Source: Saxidomus purpurata (lineage: Eukaryota > Mollusca > Bivalvia > Venerida > Veneridae). Taken from it: 64,000 nt of DNA. Numbering within the stretch: position 1 is the first letter of the stretch; each line of letters begins with the position of its first letter. The notes beneath the pieces were generated by a model that was given only the letters and a program-made list of their open reading frames with translations, did not search any database and had not been told where the DNA came from. The stretch spans positions 6,325,358 through 6,389,357 of the forward strand of contig JAFMSR010000012.1 of NCBI GenBank assembly GCA_022818135.1. The letters run 5' to 3'. Of the stretch, positions 60,501-64,000 are shown in pieces. Made by a program: the position numbers and the translations under genes.

Positions 60501-61699
60501 GCTTAGATCTTGAAACTTGACGTGGATGTAACTCATGACCAGCAGATAACCCCTATTGACTTTGAGGTTAAAGGTAAAGGTCACAGTGACCCGGAAAAAC
60601 GGTTTCTGGATGATTACTCAATAACGCTTGAGCATAGCATCCTGAAACTTGATATGCACGTATTCACGACCAGCAAATGACCACTATTGATTTTGATGTC
60701 AGTGACTAAAGGTCAAGGTCACAGTAACCCGGAATTGTAGAACGGTTTTCGGATGATTACTCAAGAACACATGAGCATATGATCTTGAAAGTTGATATGG
60801 AGGTCATGATCAGCAGATAACTCCTATTGATTTTGAGATCAGTAGGTCAAAGTGACTCGGAATTGTATAATGGTTTTCGGACGAAAACCCGAAAATTCAT
60901 TGGCCTAGAATCTTGAAACTTTATGTGGAGGCTGTTCATGCGAGCAGATGACCCCTCTTGATTTGAGGTCAGTAGGTCAAATGTCAAGGTCACCAGGATT
61001 TTTCAATACTTTAAAGGCCTCATGAATTATATAAGGCCAATCACCTTTTGAAGGCTAAAGAAAAATAGTTTTTTAAGGCCACATGAATTTTCTCTTGTCT
61101 TAAGGCCATATGAAAGGGTTTTTTATTTTGGCGAATTTGTCTTTTTTTATTAAGGCCATATCGAAAAATTACATACACCTTTGTTCTTATTGCCATATGA
61201 AAAAAACTATCAGATTTTTTACCTTTATTTTTTAAGGCCATTACTATGAAAAAAACTTTGATATATAAGTTCCTGACACACATATCTGGCTATCCTACAG
61301 TGCTAAGTGGCGGAAGACACACGTTGTTTTTTTTTGTGTGTGAGAGTGATTTTTACTTGATAAACGGTTCCGTGCATACTATGACTTATTCCACATTATT
61401 CATTGCATCAAAGCGGGCATTCATGCTTTAAAAACAGGTCTTGCTATTTTAGAGTAGAGAGATACCAAGCATCCTCATGGCAAACAAGCAACATTGGCAA
61501 CAATGTCTTCGAAATTACCTAGCAGTAAAGGAGAAAAATACGCTCGATACAACCTCCTCTGTGCTTAACATTTTTTTCAAAGAGATGTTTTCTCAGTCTA
61601 ATGGTTGATATAGGACTGTTGACCATACAGTGTATAAAGTTGTGCAAATTATAAGGAGCCGAGTGTTACAGTCTTACCTGTGTCTGTAGATTTATTCAT
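24005..61699 (-). CDS. RGS22: RGS22-like regulator of G-protein signalling, whole gene
   Basis: Gene-level entry. 22 coding exons (listed separately) splice to 3,945 nt including the stop, giving 1,314 residues, close to the length of vertebrate RGS22 (about 1,260). All 21 junctions keep frame. The N-terminus (DYFNTFLCLP, exon 2) matches the conserved RGS22 opening. RGS-type helical domains lie at about 753-872 (exons 14-16) and 975-1100 (exons 18-21), with a more divergent one at about 430-545 (exons 8-9). An acidic run DDDDYPSDEEEE sits near residue 340, and a Lys/Arg-rich tail ends the protein. RGS domains bind activated G-alpha and in most families speed GTP hydrolysis; RGS22 is described as testis-enriched. 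Catalytic activity here is not shown. The introns are loaded with tandem arrays and transposons. Confidence 0.9.
25535..25815. repeat. 32-bp tandem array in intron 21
   Basis: About 8.5 copies of a 32-bp unit built from 'aggttacacatataagtaa' and 'caggttgaacacc'. It lies between exons 21 and 22 and contains no exon sequence. Confidence 0.92.
26081..26247 (-). CDS. RGS22: RGS22-like exon 21, residues 1089-1144
   Basis: The donor is CTTG|gtaagt at the low-coordinate end. The acceptor is 'tatttaag' before ATTTTCTGAGG. A closer AG (before GACTGG) was rejected because it breaks the frame with exon 20. The product continues YRKFSEDWMKGNIPDEY, parallel to WFSQYIETF in exons 15/16, so it closes the second RGS domain. 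Confidence 0.85.
26636..26700 (+). mobile_element. SINE 3' end fragment in intron 20
   Basis: It contains 'gactcgataagctagaagc', 'cacaatcgagataaaataa' and 'attagtataaact', matching the 3' end of the SINE at 53150-53315. The head is missing. Confidence 0.75.
26965..27089 (-). CDS. RGS22: RGS22-like exon 20, residues 1048-1088
   Basis: The acceptor is 'ttgtgattcag' before ATCAACATC and the donor is CGCAA|gtatgt. It encodes INIPNDMAATIINSL and LFHDAIVLIFPILFHFYRK, amphipathic helices late in the second RGS domain. An open frame on the opposite strand here (26976-27170) is a shadow. Confidence 0.88.
27830..28530. repeat. 28-bp tandem array in intron 19
   Basis: About 25 copies of a 28-bp unit (TATGTTTAAAGTATTCCTAA then CTCATTTC), very homogeneous apart from one short unit near 28165. 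It begins about 75 bp past the exon 19 donor. No match to the adjacent exon. Confidence 0.95.
28606..28726 (-). CDS. RGS22: RGS22-like exon 19, residues 1007-1047
   Basis: The acceptor is 'cttttctccag' and the donor is GTTCAG|gtaaat. It encodes YQELVDSASQNSSL and KAKSIIACYLASEIMPKVQ, a typical RGS helix pair. It joins exon 18 as VQKYQELV and exon 20 as KVQINIP, both in frame. Confidence 0.9.
29118..29256 (-). CDS. RGS22: RGS22-like exon 18, residues 961-1006
   Basis: The acceptor is 'tacatttcag' and the donor is CAAAA|gtaatt. It encodes NRLIIMNRLPSDMRFWIEVQK. The FWxEVQKY motif corresponds to the conserved FW...E...Y core of RGS helix 4, marking the start of the second RGS domain. Confidence 0.9.
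29400..29520 (+). mobile_element. Possible SINE head in intron 17
   Basis: A tRNA-like pattern: 'cgcagcgtagtgatatagcc' as an A-box region and 'gcgggtttgatcccct' as a B box. The body is not one of the two clear families in this window. Confidence 0.4.
29962..30106 (-). CDS. RGS22: RGS22-like exon 17, residues 913-960
   Basis: The acceptor is 'tttgtctgcag' and the donor is GACAA|gtaagt. It encodes MMLWKKLTRALVEFCQAVSE and a charged helix, FLKYEVEREKNSMQKDQ, linking the two C-terminal RGS domains and probably coiled. Confidence 0.9.
30323..30488 (-). CDS. RGS22: RGS22-like exon 16, residues 857-912
   Basis: The acceptor is 'atatttttcag' and the donor is AAAACG|gtattt. The first G completes TGG (Trp) with the TG left by exon 15, giving LERKWFSQYIETF, the usual end of an RGS domain. 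A basic linker (KKVKKKATGNRK) follows. Confidence 0.9.
30505..30665. repeat. About 37-bp degenerate tandem repeat
   Basis: Four or five copies of 'attcagatgatgtgtgcaa' plus 'actggttcaac' lie directly upstream of exon 16 on the gene strand, next to its branch/acceptor region. Confidence 0.7.
31200..31520. repeat. Dispersed repeat fragment
   Basis: It contains 'tgaccttgacttttgacg' and related protein-less phrases that recur in the copies near 38200, 40700 and 46900, a family that is probably widespread in this genome. Confidence 0.5.
31878..33357. repeat. 48-bp array made from the exon 15 donor junction
   Basis: About 30 copies of a 48-bp unit (plus strand cores CCATTTGCGCTCTAATGT, then AATTAAAAGAGTCTATATAA, then CTCCTA). 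The array ends inside exon 15: the final 17 nt of the exon are identical to part of the unit, and variants with 'gtccggaata' extend the match into 'gttcggaaaa'. Each unit therefore has, on the gene strand, the exon end AAATG followed by GTAGGAG, the exon 15 donor. Since 48 is divisible by three, the plus strand shows a 497-codon frame of a 16-residue repeat, which I regard as an artefact. Confidence 0.95.
33340..33457 (-). CDS. RGS22: RGS22-like exon 15, residues 818-856
   Basis: The acceptor is 'gactgtttcag' and the donor is AAATG|gtagga. It encodes AALDCHDEVIRQIQN, then GILICAQAAVFRTLERK, the RGS helix preceding the terminal WF. Exon 14 supplies the G that makes GGT, and exon 16 completes Trp. 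Its last bases are shared with the adjacent 48-bp array, so the true donor is the first of a row of copies. Confidence 0.9.
34474..34819. repeat. Exact 173-bp tandem duplication in intron 14
   Basis: The block beginning 'gacagcacaaaagtacaaat' at 34474 is repeated from 34647 with no difference I can find, through 'gcggcgatattttcct'. It is recent, or could be an assembly duplication. Confidence 0.9.
35411..35568 (-). repeat. 158-bp direct repeat, copy 1 (intron 14)
   Basis: About 96% identical to 36353-36510 and the same length. On the minus strand both copies have an open frame (IPHEKDD, KVGCLIRNRNRIVTMLG) of about 48 codons. Not recognised. The pair brackets exon 14. Confidence 0.9.
35570..35606. 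repeat. (ACATCT)n microsatellite
   Basis: Six or so 'acatct' hexamers directly after the 158-bp repeat copy 1. Confidence 0.9.
35985..36178 (-). CDS. RGS22: RGS22-like exon 14, residues 753-817
   Basis: The acceptor is 'ttaatttcag' and the donor is ATATG|gtaatt. It encodes SLVEALSSPLQFDYFKRY, KMGMPLMFWKAVEDLKEL and RVTQIIRKFFGKYAKYG. This is the opening of a canonical RGS domain (helices 1-5, with FWKAVE as the FW core) and the strongest evidence for family assignment. Confidence 0.95.
36353..36510 (-). repeat. 158-bp direct repeat, copy 2 (intron 13)
   Basis: Partner of 35411-35568, with six or seven differences. A SINE-like tail ('gataaattagtata') abuts it on the left. Confidence 0.9.
36547..36748 (-). 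CDS. RGS22: RGS22-like exon 13, residues 686-752
   Basis: The acceptor is 'aactatttacag' and the donor is CCAAA|gtaagt. It encodes EWLRSLTEKPKINIETIKVS and a basic, Ser/Arg/Lys-rich linker (RLKARSRLSRRDT) before the RGS domain. An opposite-strand frame over the same bases is a shadow. Confidence 0.88.
36936..37214 (-). other. Unassigned 92-codon frame in intron 12
   Basis: An open minus-strand frame containing 'VQPASWPWHVKLFQ', which recalls the GSWPWQVSL segment of trypsin-like proteases, but no catalytic His, Asp or Ser motif accompanies it. It may be a decayed exon fragment or chance. Confidence 0.25.
37770..38840. repeat. Dispersed and degenerate tandem repeats, intron 12
   Basis: Blocks related to the 4830-5390 family ('gttatgctccagacaaa') are followed by three or four diverged units of about 170 bp with 'gtgtgaccttgac', 'cctttgag' and 'aatccttcaatg', ending in 'gacggacgg'. 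They resemble the homogeneous array at 40560-41640. Confidence 0.7.
39163..39273 (-). CDS. RGS22: RGS22-like exon 12, residues 649-685
   Basis: The acceptor is 'tattttttcag' and the donor is GACACG|gtaagc. It encodes VSMMLPQYPPRPEQLVDVLH and VTRFPAVRHE at the joins. Linker region, no named domain. Confidence 0.88.
39316..39680. repeat. 40-bp tandem array in intron 11
   Basis: About nine copies of a 38-42-bp unit ('gctgtgtattgggccgga' plus 'gtttatatttctgataagtt'), with a second variant containing 'tttgcacaacatgttgcac'. It starts only about 40 bp from the exon 12 acceptor, so it fills most of this 556-bp intron. Confidence 0.92.
39830..40118 (-). CDS. RGS22: RGS22-like exon 11, residues 553-648
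   Basis: The acceptor is 'catttttcag' and the donor is AATATG|gtacgt. It encodes RGLRYQLDIKQRRAMDQIV, a Ser/Pro-rich stretch (SASPASPPVFSSTIP) and CITEEQMWKAMELTVLCSE. The Ser/Pro part looks disordered and may be phosphorylated (inference). Confidence 0.9.
40288..40350 (-). CDS. RGS22: RGS22-like exon 10, residues 532-552
   Basis: A 63-bp exon in phase 0: the acceptor is 'cattttgtag' and the donor is CAAGTG|gtacgt. It encodes SLWEPLKLYIHDERHRFMEQ and joins exon 11 as MEQVRGLRYQL. Too short for ORF scanning, but well supported by both joins. Confidence 0.88.
40560..41640. repeat. 178-bp tandem array in intron 9
   Basis: About five units of 178 bp containing 'gacaaagttacagtccggac', 'tgtgaccttgacctttgag' and 'cttgcacgcgacacgtcgtc'. 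The array ends in a (GACGGACA)n-type run at 41555-41618 and 'gggggcataaaa'. Similar diverged copies sit at 38100-38840 and 46850-47420. Confidence 0.92.
42640..43620. repeat. 24/72-bp tandem array in intron 9
   Basis: The left part has about 28-bp units ('tacagtcgtgtaggaacagt'). The right part (43130-43575) has six near-perfect 72-bp units, each three 24-bp subunits ('cagtcgtgtaggagcag', 'caatcctatacgagctg', 'cagtcgtgtaggaactg'). On the minus strand this reads as a 24-residue Tyr/Ser/Thr repeat within a 219-codon frame, which I attribute to the unit length and not to a gene. Confidence 0.93.
44868..45198 (+). mobile_element. SINE with triplicated internal segment
   Basis: Same family as 16170-16372: the 'gccgccgttgcgcagtggc' head, 'ttaggcaagac', 'ctcgagagcgatta' and 'gcaatcgagagtaaataaat'. 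A 69-bp piece spanning the B box (GGTTCGATCC) and 'accattgccatgtcggtag' is present three times in tandem between about 44890 and 45085. Confidence 0.85.
45335..45473 (-). CDS. RGS22: RGS22-like exon 9, residues 485-531
   Basis: The acceptor is 'atatatttcag' and the donor is GAGGAC|gtaagt. It encodes IARIYLSTEEDGLGIFSKKL and LLTAINTNNDLSLLCMAQN, continuing the divergent RGS-like unit of exon 8. Confidence 0.9.
46368..46770 (-). CDS. RGS22: RGS22-like exon 8, residues 351-484
   Basis: The longest internal exon. The acceptor is 'tacttaaccag' and the donor is AACAA|gtaagt. A polar segment (EVEHRSS-like, SPEILSSRKLRS) is followed by VIWSLASDTLASCPFRAFLE and YFDLHYLSFWTDVRNYLD. The FW..V core again recalls an RGS fold. 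Confidence 0.9.
46850..47420. repeat. Dispersed repeat, diverged tandem copies, intron 7
   Basis: Two or three diverged units of the 178-bp type family ('tgtgaccttggcctttgag', 'acctgggtgttgcacac'), ending in 'ggacggacggacacatg'. Confidence 0.7.
47470..51066. repeat. 19-bp satellite-like array, 3.6 kb, intron 7
   Basis: About 185-190 copies of the 19-bp unit GGGATGAACTACCATCTAA, with recurring variants (CACC for CATC, GCC for ACC, TGTAA, CGAAG, AAAAG). Variants recur in blocks, showing higher-order structure; for instance the run beginning 'gggaggaactgccatg' near 47641 reappears near 48507. It is interrupted by slightly decayed units near 48170-48230 and at the right end. No coding potential, as 19 is not divisible by three. 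Confidence 0.97.
51225..51815. repeat. Degenerate GCGTTATTACGCC repeat, intron 7
   Basis: More than 20 irregularly spaced copies of a 13-16-bp motif such as 'gcgttattacgccttt', with orientation variants ('gcgtaataacgcc'). An interruption lies at about 51375-51600. It ends about 55 bp from the exon 7 donor. Confidence 0.85.
51872..52145 (-). CDS. RGS22: RGS22-like exon 7, residues 260-350
   Basis: The acceptor is 'atttcctgcag' and the donor is GGGGAG|gtaaga. It encodes DALDILLKPAPGDEKYLDHE, then a low-complexity region with FDDDDYPSDEEEENIDPVDL. The strong acidic run suggests a disordered or charge-binding segment. Confidence 0.9.
52647..52840 (-). CDS. RGS22: RGS22-like exon 6, residues 195-259
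   Basis: The acceptor is 'gatctgttacag' and the donor is AACAAG|gtgggt. It encodes NFDLVHEDDIHQHHLNTVTH and LLQALRKYWLPRHLLHISTT. The KYWLPR motif also occurs, in my recollection, in other RGS22 proteins. Confidence 0.9.
53150..53315 (+). mobile_element. SINE, 5'-truncated, intron 5
   Basis: B box 'gggttcgagccc', then 'ccagtactggtttttcc'-type body ('cagtactagtttttcc'), 'gactcgagagtgactcgat' and a tail 'ataaattagtattaatt'. It is inserted opposite to the gene. Confidence 0.85.
53512..53760 (-). CDS. RGS22: RGS22-like exon 5, residues 112-194
   Basis: The acceptor is 'ttatttcatttcag' and the donor is AATG|gtaagt. It encodes RGTSKFTRNVIGTTTGMLLF, LVYRCWKDIEAWRLIED and PIKKMYWKHVINLQY. Its first two bases complete GGC with the G carried over from exon 4's GC donor. 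Confidence 0.9.
55540..56110. repeat. Diverged copy of the host segment carrying exon 4
   Basis: This stretch matches 57230-57770 in order: 'gcaatgaaaccgttttattg', 'tacagtaaaagtaaatagtc', 'gacactagcgtaggtgaata', 'acgcctgtaaataaagacca', then weaker matches through the exon 4 region ('atacaaagctt'). The first 350 bp is well conserved and the exon part is much worse. Short GGCC-containing changes distinguish this copy from the host segment. Confidence 0.8.
55925..56935. repeat. Large palindrome inside the TIR element
   Basis: The left arm (about 55925-56330) and right arm (about 56500-56935) are imperfect reverse complements, for example 'aaacggtgttt' against 'aaacaccgttt' and 'cggtataagcggcag' against 'ctgccgcttataccg'. 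The arms include a SINE head (B box ggttagaacccc near 56625) and a decayed exon 4 copy. The centre (56325-56460) has three tandem 'ccccgtgaagtcagccccg' units. Confidence 0.85.
57595..57739 (-). CDS. RGS22: RGS22-like exon 4 with GC donor, residues 64-111
   Basis: The acceptor is 'tgatattgtag' and the donor is AACAG|gcaagta, a GC donor that otherwise matches the consensus perfectly, as GC-AG introns usually do. It encodes LYLDRREILKWLCTERLRLF and EYKLCMLLRDTAVDLPG. Without this exon, exons 3 and 5 are out of phase; with it the frame is continuous. Confidence 0.88.
58233..58310 (-). CDS. RGS22: RGS22-like exon 3, residues 38-63
   Basis: A 78-bp phase-0 exon: the acceptor is 'cgttccacag' and the donor is GACAC|gtaagt. 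It encodes VFGQHVFYNYMENEFDFEPP then LRNRRH. Confidence 0.88.
59040..60030. repeat. 40-bp array related to the exon 2 donor junction
   Basis: A 40-bp unit (TAGTTACAGAATACACAGAA, then AATGTTGTTGAAGCACTTGA). From about 59205 to 59640 it alternates two variants (atgttg...gcac and atgatg...gcag) as an 80-bp higher-order unit. Towards 60030 the units decay and merge with exon 2, whose donor end reads 'cttacaggtaagcagagaaa' then 'ggtgttgaag', clearly similar to the unit. Confidence 0.93.
60036..60124 (-). CDS. RGS22: RGS22-like exon 2, residues 8-37
   Basis: The acceptor is 'gtttacttttacag' and the donor is TTACCT|gtaagt. It encodes QLQTEIEELSLLLDN then RTFADYFNTFLCLP. The DYFN.FL.LP motif is the conserved N-terminal signature I recall for RGS22. 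Confidence 0.9.
60410..60990. repeat. About 140-bp degenerate tandem repeat, intron 1
   Basis: Four diverged units with 'aggtcaaggtcacagtgacc', 'ggatgattactcaa' and 'gaccagcagatgacccctat'. The block starts with 'tcccctctgaagaagaaggg' and 'ggtcggtcggtcg'. A dispersed family. Confidence 0.8.
61000..61660. other. Intron 1 remainder
   Basis: From 61010 to 61260 four or five short 'aaggccatatgaaaa'-type units occur. Otherwise nothing is recognised; short frames here are not supported. Confidence 0.4.
61678..61699 (-). CDS. RGS22: RGS22-like exon 1 coding part, residues 1-7
   Basis: ATG at 61699-61697 reads MNKSTDT, then G|gtaagact donor. The leftover G plus AT of exon 2 gives Asp, so the protein opens MNKSTDTDQLQTEIEE. 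The start is chosen because it is the only ATG in frame that ends on a consensus donor with the right phase. Confidence 0.8.
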
Positions 61700-61701
61700 T
61701 C

Positions 61702-61713
61702 TTAGATTCCCAT
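61702..61713 (-). promoter_or_regulatory. Minimal upstream ORF before the RGS22-like start
   Basis: ATG GGA ATC TAA on the gene strand, ending two bases before the main ATG. If transcribed, it could lower translation of the main frame. The transcription start is not known, so this is tentative. Confidence 0.45.
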
Positions 61714-61801
61714 TTTTATTCTTTCTTGTGTTAAAAGCAAAACATCCTCCTCTTTTTGTATGAAGCTAAATACTTTGCTATAGAAACAGCGTAACGTTAT
61801 G

Positions 61802-61809
61802 TGACGTCA
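61802..61809 (-). promoter_or_regulatory. CRE octamer TGACGTCA
   Basis: A perfect palindromic cAMP-response element about 103 bp upstream of the ATG, with partial 'acgtta' sites close by. CREM acting on such sites drives many testis genes in animals. Its use here is inference. Confidence 0.5.
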
Positions 61810-62308
61810 CTACAATTATTACGTTACATATCTGATGCCATGTTTGAAAAGCCTTCAGTGGTAATAGCTTACATAAAATAAGACAGGGACAATAGTTTCT
61901 GAGAAACTGAGTTTGCGCTATCCTATTCTAAGCTAGTTTACATTTCAATCATGCTGGTAAGATCCTAATATTCAGTGGATATATATAAAAACAGTTTTGA
62001 AACAAAATGGCTTCCGCTTTATTCTGTGTATACGCACGAAGTTTTCGTGAACTTGTAGGCCGCTTTAATAATCATGAACACTAACAATTTCAAAATACAT
62101 GATTGTAATGGGTTTTCCTATCGCAAAGTTATAAACACTTACACTACTTTTGTAAGCACGAAACAAATAAGAGCAAAATCAACTTGAGGACATATATCAG
62201 AAATATGTGTTTCGGTTCCCTCAAGCAGGGAATCATGCATAGCTTCGTTATAGTTGGATACCCGTGGTTGCAAGCCTTGTTCAAAAACTGATGATAGGTA
62301 TTACAATT

Positions 62309-62897
62309 ATCATCATGCTTATTTCTATAAAAAGAAATCTGAAAAGGCAAGGATTATCCACTTTAATCAAAGATTGATAAATCGGTACTCGGTGTACTTG
62401 ACAATAATTTGAACTCTAATGCATAAGTGAATTAAAGTTAATCCAAAGATGCATAAATTCACCTTGAGACTATGGAACTACGATGGAACGCCAAATCTAC
62501 ATAACCGTAAATAAATTATACCTCTCTCTAAATATAGTACCGACTATGAGTCATAATAAAATGATTTCTTTAAATAAACTAGAAAAATGAGAATAAATGG
62601 AAAGTAAAATTGAAGCATTCATTCATTGAATTTACGCATCTTTGGATTAACTTTAATTCACTTGTGCATTAGAGTTCAAATCATTGTCAAGTACACCGAG
62701 TGATCAGAAATAACTTTCATAGAGTCATTGTCTTATGAAAATCAACTTTACACAATAGATGATTTATCAATCTTTGATTAAAGTGGATAAGCTGTGCCTT
62801 TTCAAATTTCTTTTTATAGAAATAAGCATTAATTGCTTCAATTTTACTTTCCATTTATTCTCATTTTTCTAGTTTATTTAAAGAAATCATTTTATTG
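62309..62897. repeat. Interleaved inverted repeats (A, B, A', B')
   Basis: A (about 62309-62460: 'cttatttctataaaaag', 'gtacttgacaat', 'ttaatccaaagatgc') is inverted at 62632-62833 with an insertion of about 55-70 bp. B (62556-62617: 'aaatgatttctttaaataaa') is inverted at 62835-62897. The order A, B, A', B' cannot form both hairpins at once. Confidence 0.85.
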
Positions 62898-62989
62898 TTC
62901 GCAGTAAACCTATTATGTATAACGGACTTTAATACACGTGTATTTTATGGGTTCGTGATAATATTATAGTGTATGTTGTTCTGTATTTC

Positions 62990-63490
62990 AGTTTTACATC
63001 GTTGGTACCGGGAGATATAGAGGAGATAGGCTTGAAAGGCAAGAACTGCGATCTTCACGACATAGAAGACGAGTTCCATTTTTATTCTGAAATGCACTGT
63101 TTTCCAAGAGCTACAGTAATAAGTATAAGTTCAAAGTACATAAAGCGATAGTTTTATGTAAGACCAAATATGCATCATTTCTTAGAATTGCTACAGTCAA
63201 ATACTAAGTTTATTTTACTGAGGTTATGTAAATATATCCGACTTGCCAATAACAAAAGAAAGAGTTGATACGACAGACCACCAAGATTTTGTGTAGCGTC
63301 CCGCTAACAGCTTTTTCACCTCACATTTCTGTTAATTTCATTTACTTATCCAATGAAAAATTACACGTTGAAGTAATTTTGTGTAATATGTGCACTTGAC
63401 ATAATTTATGTTCTTCATTTGTTATTATGTAACGAGATACTGTATTGTATAAGTTACTTAATAAAATTTCTGTTCTGTTCTGTTCTGATA
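62990..63490 (+). mobile_element. LINE 3' end fragment
   Basis: The frame reads KNCDLHDIEDEFHFYSEM near 63040-63100, matching the C..C...IEDEFHF..C segment that follows the reverse transcriptase in many LINEs of molluscs. It is followed by an AATAAA at about 63459 and a (TTCTG)n tail at about 63467-63488. The 5' part is absent. Confidence 0.7.
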
Positions 63491-63499
63491 TTCAATTTG

Positions 63500-64000
63500 A
63501 CCAACGTCCCCAAAAGGGTTTGACAGTTATTTTAGGTTTCGAGGGATAGTGCAAGATACAGAACGCGTCCAGTTCTAGAGACAGCCTTAGTTCTTTCTCA
63601 TCCCCGAAGTACAGCACCGATACATCGGACCTTGGTGTTAGGTATTATCCGAAAGACCATTAGTAGCGAGGGATTGAACTTGCAATCCTTGGATTATGTG
63701 ACCGTACTAGAACCGATCTTTCGTAACAACTCAAGATTAAATTTGATTGATTGTCATATACTGTAGGTTATTTTTCATTATAGAAAAATATTATATTAAT
63801 ACAATAATAGGAAAGTATTAAATAGTTTGTGTTAGTTAATCAGGCAGTAATGCATGCATGCATTTGTAGCTCAGTTTCCATGCAGGATGACAAAATATCA
63901 AAATGATACGAATAAAAGACGAAAAAAACAAACTATACAATGAAGACATTACAATCAAAGTCGTCATTAAAGATGCGTCTTTACCTATTTCAGAAGAATT
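63500..64000. other. Right flank, no gene recognised
   Basis: A tRNA-like B-box trace ('gagggattgaacttgcaatc') near 63670-63690 may be an old SINE. Nothing else is supported. Confidence 0.35.

Overview
This is animal nuclear DNA, most likely from a bivalve mollusc, possibly a venerid-type clam. The evidence is AT-rich sequence with spliced genes, an intronless Toll-like receptor, several tRNA-derived SINE families, a mariner transposon, and the long degenerate 'gaccttgacctttga' repeats that I associate from memory with bivalve genomes. The species is an inference. No bacterial gene, operon or CRISPR array is visible.

There are two convincing host genes, both on the minus strand. (1) An intronless Toll-like receptor lies at 8611-10839: signal peptide, LRR ectodomain, one C-terminal cysteine cluster, one membrane helix and a TIR domain. 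(2) A complete RGS22-like gene runs from the ATG at 61699 to the stop at 24005. I rebuilt it by hand as 22 coding exons. Every junction keeps the reading frame, and the spliced CDS is 3,945 nt including the stop (1,314 residues). Twenty introns have GT donors, and the intron after exon 4 has a GC donor. Two RGS-type helical domains fall at about residues 753-872 and 975-1100, a more diverged one at about 430-545, and a Lys-rich tail closes the protein. RGS22 is known as a large testis-enriched regulator of G-protein signalling. A CRE octamer lies about 100 bp upstream of the ATG.

Layout: 1-1930 unremarkable; 1930-4500 a 30-bp minisatellite; 4830-5390 a 150-bp tandem repeat; 6530-7060 two SINEs; 8611-10839 the TLR; 11320-12420 a decayed integrase-core gene; 12583-12710 a foldback; 13815-15450 a 46-bp array that decays towards one end; 16170-16370 a SINE; 19799-20887 a broken mariner transposase; 23760-61830 the RGS22-like gene and its promoter; 62309-62897 interleaved inverted repeats; 62990-63490 a LINE 3' end.

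The unusual part is the set of introns of the RGS22-like gene. At least eight carry tandem arrays (units of 19, 28, 32, 40, 40, 48, 72 and 178 bp). Two of these arrays are built from the gene's own exon/5'-splice-site junctions: about 30 copies of the exon 15 donor region, and about 20 diverged copies of the exon 2 donor region. Intron 4 holds a 1.7-kb element with about 48-bp terminal inverted repeats and an 8-bp direct repeat (ACTAAACT) at its edges. Its interior carries diverged, partly palindromic copies of the neighbouring host DNA, including exon 4 itself.
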